The notes under the pieces: model-generated
Databases searched by the model: none
What the model was told of the DNA's origin: nothing
What the model saw: the letters and a program-made list of their open reading frames with translations, nothing else
From: JBDRTU01 sp043823825
GTDB taxonomy: Bacteria; Patescibacteriota; Patescibacteriia; Veblenbacterales; UBA10138
Direction: 5' to 3'
NCBI GenBank assembly: GCA_043823825.1
Contig: JBDRTU010000030.1
Location: forward strand, 1-14,792
Length of the DNA: 14,792 nt
Shown: positions 6,703-12,743 of the stretch, one piece after another
Layout: every line of letters begins with the position of its first letter
How positions within the stretch are numbered: the first letter of the stretch is position 1
Program-made: the position numbers and the translations under genes

Positions 6703-7220
6703 GATCGATAACGATTAATAATAGTTTGTCCAAACCACGACCAATTAAAGGTGTGGCGCATTAAAGAAGCTTTAACCTGACGAATACCAACCTGCCCAGA
6801 CTGCAAATTGGGCACCGAAACTATCAAGCGCAGTCGGTGACTGGGAGCATAAAAAAATTTTTCAATTATCACAGTACGCTGGCTGCTATTAGTTAGTTGC
6901 TGAGGAAAATAATAACTCCAACCTTCACCCTGCTGCACACCCAAACGGAGATCAACCATATTTTCGGAAAGTTCTAACGACAACATTACTCTTTCTACTC
7001 GAGGGGGCAGGCGTAAATTAAAATAAATCGGTTCGGCATTAAGCATAAATACATCACCTTGCCGCTCCACTCTACCGGCTGGCAATAAATGATCAAACCA
7101 AGGAGTTCGTTTAACAAAATTTGTACTAACTTCTATGGGATTAGTACTTATTAAGCCCTGCCAAACCACTGGCAACAATAATAGTAACGGAATAAATACT
7201 TTTAGCCATCCCCATTTCAT
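6636..7220 (-). CDS. Membrane-anchored extracytoplasmic protein, unknown
   Basis: The 194-residue protein starts with a classic signal anchor: MKWGWLK followed by the hydrophobic run VFIPLLLLLPVVW (8-20) and no clear cleavage or lipobox site. Residues 30-160 have alternating hydrophobic and polar residues (for example PIYFNLRLPPRVERVMLSLE), which suggests a beta-sandwich outside the membrane, perhaps a carbohydrate-binding fold. The tail (about 165-194) is amphipathic. It starts inside the GT-C-like gene with a 4-nt ATGA overlap, so the two are translationally coupled and probably work together. No catalytic motif is visible and I do not recognise a named family. Confidence 0.6.
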   Translation of the reverse strand: MKWGWLKVFIPLLLLLPVVWQGLISTNPIEVSTNFVKRTPWFDHLLPAGRVERQGDVFMLNAEPIYFNLRLPPRVERVMLSLELSENMVDLRLGVQQGEGWSYYFPQQLTNSSQRTVIIEKFFYAPSHRLRLIVSVPNLQSGQVGIRQVKASLMRHTFNWSWFGQTIINRYRSWIERLLAPLAKNIQPQTDDEL

Positions 7221-8812
7221 AATGTTGGCAAATAGTATTGATATAAACTGTGCGTGCCTAAATCATGGCTCACAGGTTTTAATGATAACTCAAATGGTTC
7301 AAGCTGTTCATTAATATAATTCTCAAATTCTGCTGGGTGCCAAGTATTGTGAAAATGATAAACTGGAATACCAGCTTTAATTAATTTAGCTACTGAAAAA
7401 AAATCGTTTTCTTTGTATAAATCAACAATTACTTGCCGTTCTGGATAAAAGAATTTATCAGTAATGCCTGTTACTATCACTGCCTCAGGTGATGTTAAAG
7501 CCTGCACTTGCTGACCAGTTTGTTCAAAACGAATAATGTTTTGTTTTATTTTTATTAAACCCTCTTCTGGGTCTAGCATCACTAATTGCCAGGAAAGTAG
7601 AAGATAAGCGCTGATCACCGCTATTACTAATAAACGGCTTAAGCGATAATGCCACAGCTTAGATAATAAGTAAGAAGCTGGTACTAACCAAAAAACAAAA
7701 ATGGGCAGCCAATAACGCATATAGGCCGTGCCCAAAGTAATAGCGCTCGGGTCGGGGTTATCATTAAATAGCCAACTGCCATAAAGAACTACTAACCATA
7801 AACTCGCGACCAACCATGCGATGAGATAAGATCTCTGTACGCTAGTGAATTTTAACCAATTCCAAATTACAAAAAACACACCAACTACTGCTAAAATAGT
7901 CCACCACCATTGTAAACCCAGTAAATAGTTTTGTACTGTCAGAATCATAGTCTGGGGATGAAGGCCAAATGGCAAAATTAACTCTCTTAAAAATGAGATT
8001 GATTTTTCTAAATTAATACTGGTAAACTCAATGCCTAAACGATAGCCAAAGGATAAATAACTACCATAAATCACTTTATTCATTAATAAAGTTGGTGAAA
8101 AAGCAACCAAAGCAGAAACACCAGCAGCCAAAGTGGGGCCTAATCTGATTTTAGAGTGATTAAATAAAAACCAAACTACAGCCGCGGCCAGCAGCCAAAA
8201 TATCTCCGAGGTTCTTACCATTAAAGCCAAGCCAAATACCAAACCAGCTAAAATATATTGCCAGGCCCAACCAGGCCGTAATATTTTTTGTGATAAATAC
8301 AGTAAAATAGCCAACAAATCAAAAAACAAAGCATTGTGAAAAAAGGCTCTGGTGTGGTAATACCACCAAGCTGGTAAGCTAGCTACCAAAACAACAAAAA
8401 TCAAAGCTGTGCGCCGATCAAATAATTCTCTAATAAAAAAATATAAAGCCAGAAGAGCTAATAAGCCAAAAAACGGAGTAAGATAAGGAAGAACATCAGT
8501 GCCTAAAAATTTTGCTATACTGCCGTAAATTAAAGGCAGTCCCAAAAAACTAGATGGTACTAATTTACCTTGTATTACTGTCGTACTGCGCGGATGAACA
8601 ATATTATTACCTGCCACTTCATTTAACGGCGCCTCAATTGGCAATTCTTCATTTTGGGCAAAACGCAGAGAAAAATTGGCATTAGCCATCTCATCAGGAG
8701 AATTAAAACGCCAAGGTAAATTCCAGGAAAAACTAGAATAAACCACAGCCGCTATTACAGCAATTAAAATTACTAAAGCGACTTCCAGTCTTTTATCTGA
8801 TCCAAACAACAT
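7217..8812 (-). CDS. Polytopic GT-C (PMT/ArnT-like) glycosyltransferase
   Basis: The 531-residue protein has about eleven hydrophobic segments and a C-terminal soluble domain of about 110 residues. After the first membrane helix (about 10-28) comes an extracytoplasmic loop with SPDEMANANFSLRFAQ (38-53). An acidic Asp-Glu pair at this place is the signature of GT-C enzymes such as PMT and ArnT, which use polyprenyl-phosphate sugars outside the cytoplasmic membrane. Acceptor and sugar are unknown; the rml genes make a polyprenyl-linked surface polysaccharide plausible. It is the first gene of the minus-strand operon, with an extended -10 box TGTTATAAT (8830-8822) only 9 nt upstream of its ATG, so the transcript should be nearly leaderless. 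Similar proteins without activity exist, so the enzyme call is moderate. Confidence 0.7.
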   Translation of the reverse strand: MLFGSDKRLEVALVILIAVIAAVVYSSFSWNLPWRFNSPDEMANANFSLRFAQNEELPIEAPLNEVAGNNIVHPRSTTVIQGKLVPSSFLGLPLIYGSIAKFLGTDVLPYLTPFFGLLALLALYFFIRELFDRRTALIFVVLVASLPAWWYYHTRAFFHNALFFDLLAILLYLSQKILRPGWAWQYILAGLVFGLALMVRTSEIFWLLAAAVVWFLFNHSKIRLGPTLAAGVSALVAFSPTLLMNKVIYGSYLSFGYRLGIEFTSINLEKSISFLRELILPFGLHPQTMILTVQNYLLGLQWWWTILAVVGVFFVIWNWLKFTSVQRSYLIAWLVASLWLVVLYGSWLFNDNPDPSAITLGTAYMRYWLPIFVFWLVPASYLLSKLWHYRLSRLLVIAVISAYLLLSWQLVMLDPEEGLIKIKQNIIRFEQTGQQVQALTSPEAVIVTGITDKFFYPERQVIVDLYKENDFFSVAKLIKAGIPVYHFHNTWHPAEFENYINEQLEPFELSLKPVSHDLGTHSLYQYYLPTL

Positions 8813-8821
8813 ACTTAATCT

Positions 8822-8830
8822 ATTATAACA
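8822..8830 (-). promoter_or_regulatory. Extended -10 promoter of the polysaccharide operon
   Basis: On the minus strand the sequence reads TGTTATAAT, an extended -10 with a perfect TATAAT. The expected transcription start is about 8815-8816, only a few bases before the ATG at 8812. A poor -35 is compatible with an extended -10. It overlaps the -35 of the divergent promoter. Confidence 0.6.
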
Positions 8831-8853
8831 ATCTTTAGGGAAAATGGTACAAT
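8825..8853 (+). promoter_or_regulatory. Promoter of the 685-residue membrane protein
   Basis: A -35-like ATAACA (8825-8830, 4 of 6 consensus) is separated by 17 bp from a -10 TACAAT (8848-8853, 5 of 6) preceded by TGG, an extended -10. Transcription should start near 8860-8861, where the ATG is, so the mRNA would be leaderless. Confidence 0.55.
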
Positions 8854-8860
8854 AAGAAAT

Positions 8861-10918
8861 ATGTTAGGTACGTTAATCATAGCTCTGCTCCTGGCAATTG
8901 TTATTAATGCAAACTCTCTAATCTGGCAGCTTCCATATATCGGATTAGCTCTTGGTGCCTTGTATCTTATCCTCTTAACAGTAGTTACAAGTAAACTAAT
9001 AAGATTTACTAAAAGCCGAGCAGAGCAGTTAATTTGGGGGTTGGTGATAATCATGGCTACGGTGGCTATTAGCGGCAGCGTCTTATTTTATTTGATTGAT
9101 TTTGGTCAATTAATTTTTCAATTAGTTCTTTATGCTTTGCCTTTACTTTTATACTTATGTTTACGCTTTAATAAAAATGACGCCGCTATTATTGAATTAA
9201 AAAATACCAATCCTTGGCCGGCGCTTTTTTATTTCGCTATTTTTTTAACCTTACTAATCTCTTTATGCCTAAATCAAATAAACATAGCGGTCAGAAGCCC
9301 TTGGCAAATTTTACCGCCCTTACCATTAGTTTTGTATGGATTGCTAGTTGTCACTTTCATCGCCTTTTATCGCAAGCAACGCAGTGTGTTATGGTTAGTT
9401 ATTTTGGGGCTCGGCACTTGGTCTTTACTACCCTTAGTTTTCCCTCTTTCTTACGGTTTTGATCCCTGGGTTCATCAAGCTAGCGAACGTTTATTAGCAT
9501 TAACTGGCACTATTTCTCCCAAACCACTTTATTATCTGGGGCAATATTCGTTGGTGGTATTCTTAAGTAAATTATTGTCTGTAACTGTAGAAAATATTGA
9601 TCGTTGGCTATTGCTAATATTGGCTTCACTGACCTGGGCCAGTTCTTTTTTCTTGTTTTTGAAAAACCTACTTAAAGATCATAAGCACTTGTTAGTGCTC
9701 GCGGCGAGCTCTTTGATCTTTGTTTGGTCAATCTTCACTATTACTAACCCACAAGCATTAGCTAATATGTGGGCCTTGGCTGCGATTATGCTAATGGCAA
9801 CCCGTCGTTTAAATGCTTCAGTGCCTTGGTGGCCAATTATTCTAGTTACTGCAGCTTGCTTATTCACCCACCCACTAACAGGTTTGCCTCTGGTTTTAAT
9901 AATGTTCTTATTTTGGTTGTTTGAACAAGTTAAACCAGCCATTACCTGGCTTAAATCTCCTACTGCTATAGTTTCACTCTTAATAGTTCCACTTTCTTTT
10001 GTTGTATTTTCTGAATTGACTACTAGTGGTGCCAGTGTTATTTTAACTAATAATTTTTTAGTAAATTTAGCTGGTTTAGGTGAATTAATAAAAAATGCTT
10101 TACCAATACTTCCTTATTATGTTGATTTAGTTGATTTTGTTTATTTGATAGGGCGGCTACTAGTTTGGGGCTTTTTATTTTTAGCTGGTTGGGGTCTATT
10201 TATAACCAAAAATAAATATCCAGGATTAAAGCCGTTTGCTTTGGCTTTTGCTTTGCTTACAGGTAGTTTTTTAATAATGAAATTATTTTTTACTTTCCCT
10301 TATTTAACAGCTAATGAACAGGGATTTTATTCTGAACGACTTTGGCAACTAGCGCTGCTATTTTTGTGGCCGTTAGTAATGTATGCTATTGCTGATCTTT
10401 GGCAAAAGGGATGGCTAAAAGGAAATAGCTTTAGATTATTACTACTAAGCGGTTTAGTAATTGGACTAACTACGGCTTTCTACTTAACCTACCCGCGAAT
10501 TGATTTATATAATAAAGCCACTGGTTACAACACCACTAAATCAGATATCGAAGCTGTAAATTTAATAGCCCAAGACGCCGGTGACACACCTTACGTGGTA
10601 CTAGCTAATCAAGCAGTATCAGCCGCTGCCCTGCATGAGTTCGGATTTAGTAAATATTATAATGGCAATTTTTATTACCCCTTACCAACTGGCACCAATC
10701 CCCTTTACCCGATTTTCCTAGAAGCAGTTGAGAATAACGGGCCTTATTATGATGTAATGATTAAAGTGCCTGAACAATTGGGAATCAATACTATTTACCT
10801 GGTAATAAATAACTATTGGGCAGATTCTGAAAGGTTGAATACTATTGCTAACGAAGAATCCAGTAAGCATTTTTATACTAGTGATGGAAAAATATCTATA
10901 TTTAGATATGATTACTAA
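8861..10918 (+). CDS. Large polytopic membrane protein, GT-C-like
   Basis: The 685-residue protein has about fifteen hydrophobic segments from residue 1 to about 545, then a soluble C-terminal domain (about 550-685) rich in aromatic residues. A loop around 196-212 reads LSYGFDPWVHQASERLL. An Asp-rich motif in an early outer loop is typical of GT-C glycosyltransferases and DPW(Y/V)H resembles oligosaccharyltransferase-like enzymes, but in those the motif lies much closer to the N-terminus. I therefore call it GT-C-like rather than name a reaction. It is transcribed away from the rml operon from a shared 48-bp intergenic region, so the two may be co-regulated in surface glycan synthesis. The ATG was chosen because it directly follows the -10 box; no Shine-Dalgarno sequence exists. 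Confidence 0.65.
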   Translation: MLGTLIIALLLAIVINANSLIWQLPYIGLALGALYLILLTVVTSKLIRFTKSRAEQLIWGLVIIMATVAISGSVLFYLIDFGQLIFQLVLYALPLLLYLCLRFNKNDAAIIELKNTNPWPALFYFAIFLTLLISLCLNQINIAVRSPWQILPPLPLVLYGLLVVTFIAFYRKQRSVLWLVILGLGTWSLLPLVFPLSYGFDPWVHQASERLLALTGTISPKPLYYLGQYSLVVFLSKLLSVTVENIDRWLLLILASLTWASSFFLFLKNLLKDHKHLLVLAASSLIFVWSIFTITNPQALANMWALAAIMLMATRRLNASVPWWPIILVTAACLFTHPLTGLPLVLIMFLFWLFEQVKPAITWLKSPTAIVSLLIVPLSFVVFSELTTSGASVILTNNFLVNLAGLGELIKNALPILPYYVDLVDFVYLIGRLLVWGFLFLAGWGLFITKNKYPGLKPFALAFALLTGSFLIMKLFFTFPYLTANEQGFYSERLWQLALLFLWPLVMYAIADLWQKGWLKGNSFRLLLLSGLVIGLTTAFYLTYPRIDLYNKATGYNTTKSDIEAVNLIAQDAGDTPYVVLANQAVSAAALHEFGFSKYYNGNFYYPLPTGTNPLYPIFLEAVENNGPYYDVMIKVPEQLGINTIYLVINNYWADSERLNTIANEESSKHFYTSDGKISIFRYDY

Positions 10919-10944
10919 AGTGATTAATGGTTTATAAAAATTCG

Positions 10945-10963
10945 CCGCCATGATTGTTGGCGG
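10945..10963 (-). terminator. Possible minus-strand terminator
   Basis: A perfect stem CCGCCA / TGGCGG (10945-10950, 10958-10963) with a 7-nt loop is followed on the minus strand by CGAATTTTTATAA, a U-rich stretch four bases past the stem. On the plus strand no T-run follows. It could stop transcripts leaving the three-gene module, or limit read-through into the convergent membrane-protein gene. Confidence 0.4.
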
Positions 10964-10988
10964 TCGATAAAACTTCATTTAACGTTTC

Positions 10989-11067
10989 AGCATATCTGAT
11001 GTCCTGACGGAGCGATAGCGGAGTCAGGATATGGGTTGAGCGACGGCAGGAGCGAACCAGATATGCT
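10989..11067. repeat. Nested palindrome with three-way-junction fold
   Basis: Outer arms AGCATATCTG (10989-10998) and CAGATATGCT (11058-11067) are perfect complements. Inside, ATGTCCTGAC (10999-11008) pairs with GTCAGGATAT (11023-11032) with one G-T pair, and GTT (11035-11037) can pair with AAC (11055-11057). The inner loop 11009-11022 is nearly the same as the loop of the hairpin at 14632-14669. The hexamer GAGCGA occurs five times between 11010 and 11098. It may be a structured RNA, a non-autonomous mobile element or a recombination site. No gene lies in 10919-11124. Confidence 0.55.
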
Positions 11068-11124
11068 GTGTTATGTGACCCGAGCGAGGAACGAGCGAGA
11101 GTGCAATGGGGCAAGGTTTTGGCT

Positions 11125-11262
11125 TAATTGACTGTTATTAATTGCATTAACTGTTGATATTGTATTTTCGTTTTTGCCGCACTATATTTGGAAGCCAAAA
11201 CCGCAGCGTATTTTTCTAAAAATTTTTCATCCTTAATGTATTGTTGAAGGATTTTATTAAAT
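11125..11262 (-). pseudogene. C-terminal coding remnant, left flank of module
   Basis: A frame without a start codon, preceded by TGA (11265-11263), encodes about 45 residues ending at TAA. It contains KILQQYIKDEKFLEKYAAVL and then a lysine/glutamine-rich tail. The right flank of the module encodes, on the other strand, KILQHLINKEKFSEKYFT. The shared residues I-L-Q..I..E-K-F.E-K-Y suggest the ends of two related genes. I do not recognise the family. Confidence 0.4.
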
Positions 11263-11285
11263 CAATAAAAGAAATTTTGATTTTT
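11209..11285 (+). repeat. Left arm of imperfect inverted repeat around the module
   Basis: Three blocks match the reverse complement of the right arm in the same order: 11209-11228 (19 of 20), 11242-11255 (14 of 14, TGTTGAAGGATTTT) and 11271-11285 (15 of 15, GAAATTTTGATTTTT). The gaps between blocks are 13 and 15 nt here and 13 and 16 nt on the right. A G-rich GAGGGG (11304-11309) further in also has an inverted partner on the right. Confidence 0.7.
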
Positions 11286-11290
11286 AAGTC

Positions 11291-11333
11291 TTGGCTCAAA
11301 AAAGAGGGGTTAGGGGTGAATTTTTTGAGCCAA
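11291..11333. repeat. Perfect 13-bp stem hairpin after the module
   Basis: TTGGCTCAAAAAA (11291-11303) and TTTTTTGAGCCAA (11321-11333) are perfect complements around a 17-nt loop with two GGGG runs on the plus strand. It lies 13 nt past the stop of the last module gene. A U6 run is part of the stem rather than after it, so it is not a standard terminator, although it may stabilise the 3' end or act as a bidirectional terminator. Confidence 0.6.
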
Positions 11334-11345
11334 AACACCTTATTA
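11332..11345 (+). repeat. 14-bp direct repeat, left copy
   Basis: AAAACACCTTATTA ends directly at the stop codon of the last module gene and recurs exactly at 14665-14678. Perfect direct repeats at both edges of a gene module are what a target-site duplication or a site-specific recombination core would leave. Confidence 0.6.
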
Positions 11346-12422
11346 TTACATTTCTGATTTTATGTCAAATAAATGTTTAAATCCATTTTCATCTTTTGGT
11401 GAGGTTTTTATCCAATCCCATACCTCTTGTTCTTTTGGTGTTATCTCTGGTCTTTTTGATTTCTCGTAAAATTTATCTGGTAAATCATTTGAAATATCAA
11501 CTATTGTAGTCAACGGGTGGACTAGGGCATAAAATTCACCTTGGCCGTTGAAAACAATCATCTGCTCTTTATTCATTTCTTGCAGGTATTTAACACATTT
11601 TTGCAGAGTTTGTTGTAGTTGTTCCAGTAAGTTGGACAAATCGTCAATTTTTTGAGGTTGATTATCTACTAATATGGCATAACGGTTAAGTAAACCCTCA
11701 TTTGTTGCGCCGTAGCTAACCCGATTATGAATGTCAAAGTTAAATTCTACTTCCGTCTTGTATTCCTCTATGACAGTTATGTTTTCAAAATGGTATAAGA
11801 TATTTTCTTTTGACAGATAATAAGGTTTTAAATCATGGAATTCTTTAAGTAGAATTTTTTTGCCACCAATTTTATAAGGACCAGAATATTCGTGAAATGT
11901 GTTGTGCCAGCGAGGGAAAAAACATTCAACTAACATCCACAGAACTCCTGACAATCTTTTTAATAATTGAAAATTATTCTCTATAAAATAGTTTTTGTTT
12001 TTATTGATTAGATCTGATATTTCGTTGTTTGTATAGATAATATTTGAACCATTTTCACAAAAAATGTCTTGTTTGTACATTCCGGATAAAATTGTGGCCA
12101 CAATATCTCCAAACTTAGTTTTTTCTTGTTGTGTCAGTGGCCATAAAGCGCGTTGGGGGTAGAGGTGCGGTGTTCTGGCTAACCGAGAGGGATAAACATA
12201 GGCCTTGCGCATTTTTTCTGTAGCTTGTTTATCACTGGTCAGTTTTTGAAAAGCCTGCCACATAAGTTGAGCGACAAAAGGGCTAGAATATATACCAATA
12301 ATGGGCGAATCGGGGAATACAGGCATGGGCCAGCGGCCAGCTTTGCCCTCATTAAAAACATTAAGCACGGCTTTGACCTGTGCTTTCATCATCCTTTCGT
12401 AAAGATTATTATTGCTTGACAT
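11346..12422 (-). CDS. Unknown 358-residue protein of the three-gene module
   Basis: I do not recognise this protein. It has no signal peptide or membrane segment and looks soluble, mixed alpha/beta. Residues 30-60 (RWPMPVFPDSPIIGIYSSPF and on) form a proline-rich start; 78-100 are rich in Arg, Pro and Tyr; 150-200 are aromatic and contain FHEYSGPYKIGGKKILLKEF (176-195); 257-285 could be a helix or short coiled coil (LSNLLEQLQQTLQKCVKYLQ); 286-310 look like strands. The ATG at 12422 was chosen over an upstream TTG because AAGGTG lies 6 nt before it. It overlaps the phosphohistidine-domain gene by 14 nt, so it is the coupled last gene of the module. In known phosphotransferases the mobile His domain is joined to a substrate-binding part; this protein might supply that part, but this is only a guess from position. 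Confidence 0.75.
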   Translation of the reverse strand: MSSNNNLYERMMKAQVKAVLNVFNEGKAGRWPMPVFPDSPIIGIYSSPFVAQLMWQAFQKLTSDKQATEKMRKAYVYPSRLARTPHLYPQRALWPLTQQEKTKFGDIVATILSGMYKQDIFCENGSNIIYTNNEISDLINKNKNYFIENNFQLLKRLSGVLWMLVECFFPRWHNTFHEYSGPYKIGGKKILLKEFHDLKPYYLSKENILYHFENITVIEEYKTEVEFNFDIHNRVSYGATNEGLLNRYAILVDNQPQKIDDLSNLLEQLQQTLQKCVKYLQEMNKEQMIVFNGQGEFYALVHPLTTIVDISNDLPDKFYEKSKRPEITPKEQEVWDWIKTSPKDENGFKHLFDIKSEM

Positions 12423-12741
12423 ATATTTCACCTTTTGAGCCGTCAATAGTTATGACTTGTTTGTTCGAAATTGATTTCATTATTCCTTTGACGCCAACTA
12501 CGCATGGAATTCCGAGCTCGCGAGCTATTACTGCGGCATGCATGGTCATGCCCCCTGTCTCGCAGGCCACGCCCTTGGCTTTCATAAACAATAAATTAAG
12601 AGCCGGTGTAGTATATTCGGCTATCACAACAAAATCACCGACCGGTAAGCTTGGCGCGACCATTGGATTATCTATAATTAACGCCTCAGCTTGAATAAGT
12701 CCAGACGAAGCGGCGATGCCTTTAAATATTTTTTGTGCCAT
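12409..12741 (-). CDS. Free-standing PEP-utilising mobile (phosphohistidine) domain
   Basis: The 110-residue protein is a complete swivelling phosphohistidine domain as found in PEP synthase, pyruvate phosphate dikinase, EI of the PTS and rifampicin phosphotransferase. It has FKGIAASSGLIQAEALII (6-23), TTPALNLLFMKAKGV (44-58) and the active-site stretch GGMTMHAAVIARELGIPCVV (63-82) with phospho-acceptor His68. The residue before His is Met rather than the common Ser/Thr/Cys. In the multidomain enzymes this domain carries phosphate between an ATP-grasp or PEP domain and a substrate; here none of those partners is encoded alongside. It starts 2 nt after the fusion-gene stop, with AAGGA 6 nt before the ATG, and overlaps the next gene by 14 nt. 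This tight coupling suggests a complex of the three proteins. Confidence 0.88.
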   Translation of the reverse strand: MAQKIFKGIAASSGLIQAEALIIDNPMVAPSLPVGDFVVIAEYTTPALNLLFMKAKGVACETGGMTMHAAVIARELGIPCVVGVKGIMKSISNKQVITIDGSKGEIYVKQ

Positions 12742-12743
12742 AA

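Noticed and set aside
10932..11114. A 60-codon minus-strand frame across the palindromic region
   Set aside because: It reads through the nested hairpins and GAGCGA repeats, has arginine/serine-rich composition typical of translated repeats, and shows no ribosome-binding site.
11291..11345. Integron attC-like recombination site
   Set aside because: The hairpin and repeat suggested a gene cassette, but the core motifs RYYYAAC and GTTRRRY are not present at matching places, and no integrase gene is seen.
10919..11345. tRNA, riboswitch or CRISPR array
   Set aside because: No T-loop GTTCGA pattern with an acceptor stem, no regularly spaced repeats with unique spacers, and no riboswitch core that I recognise.
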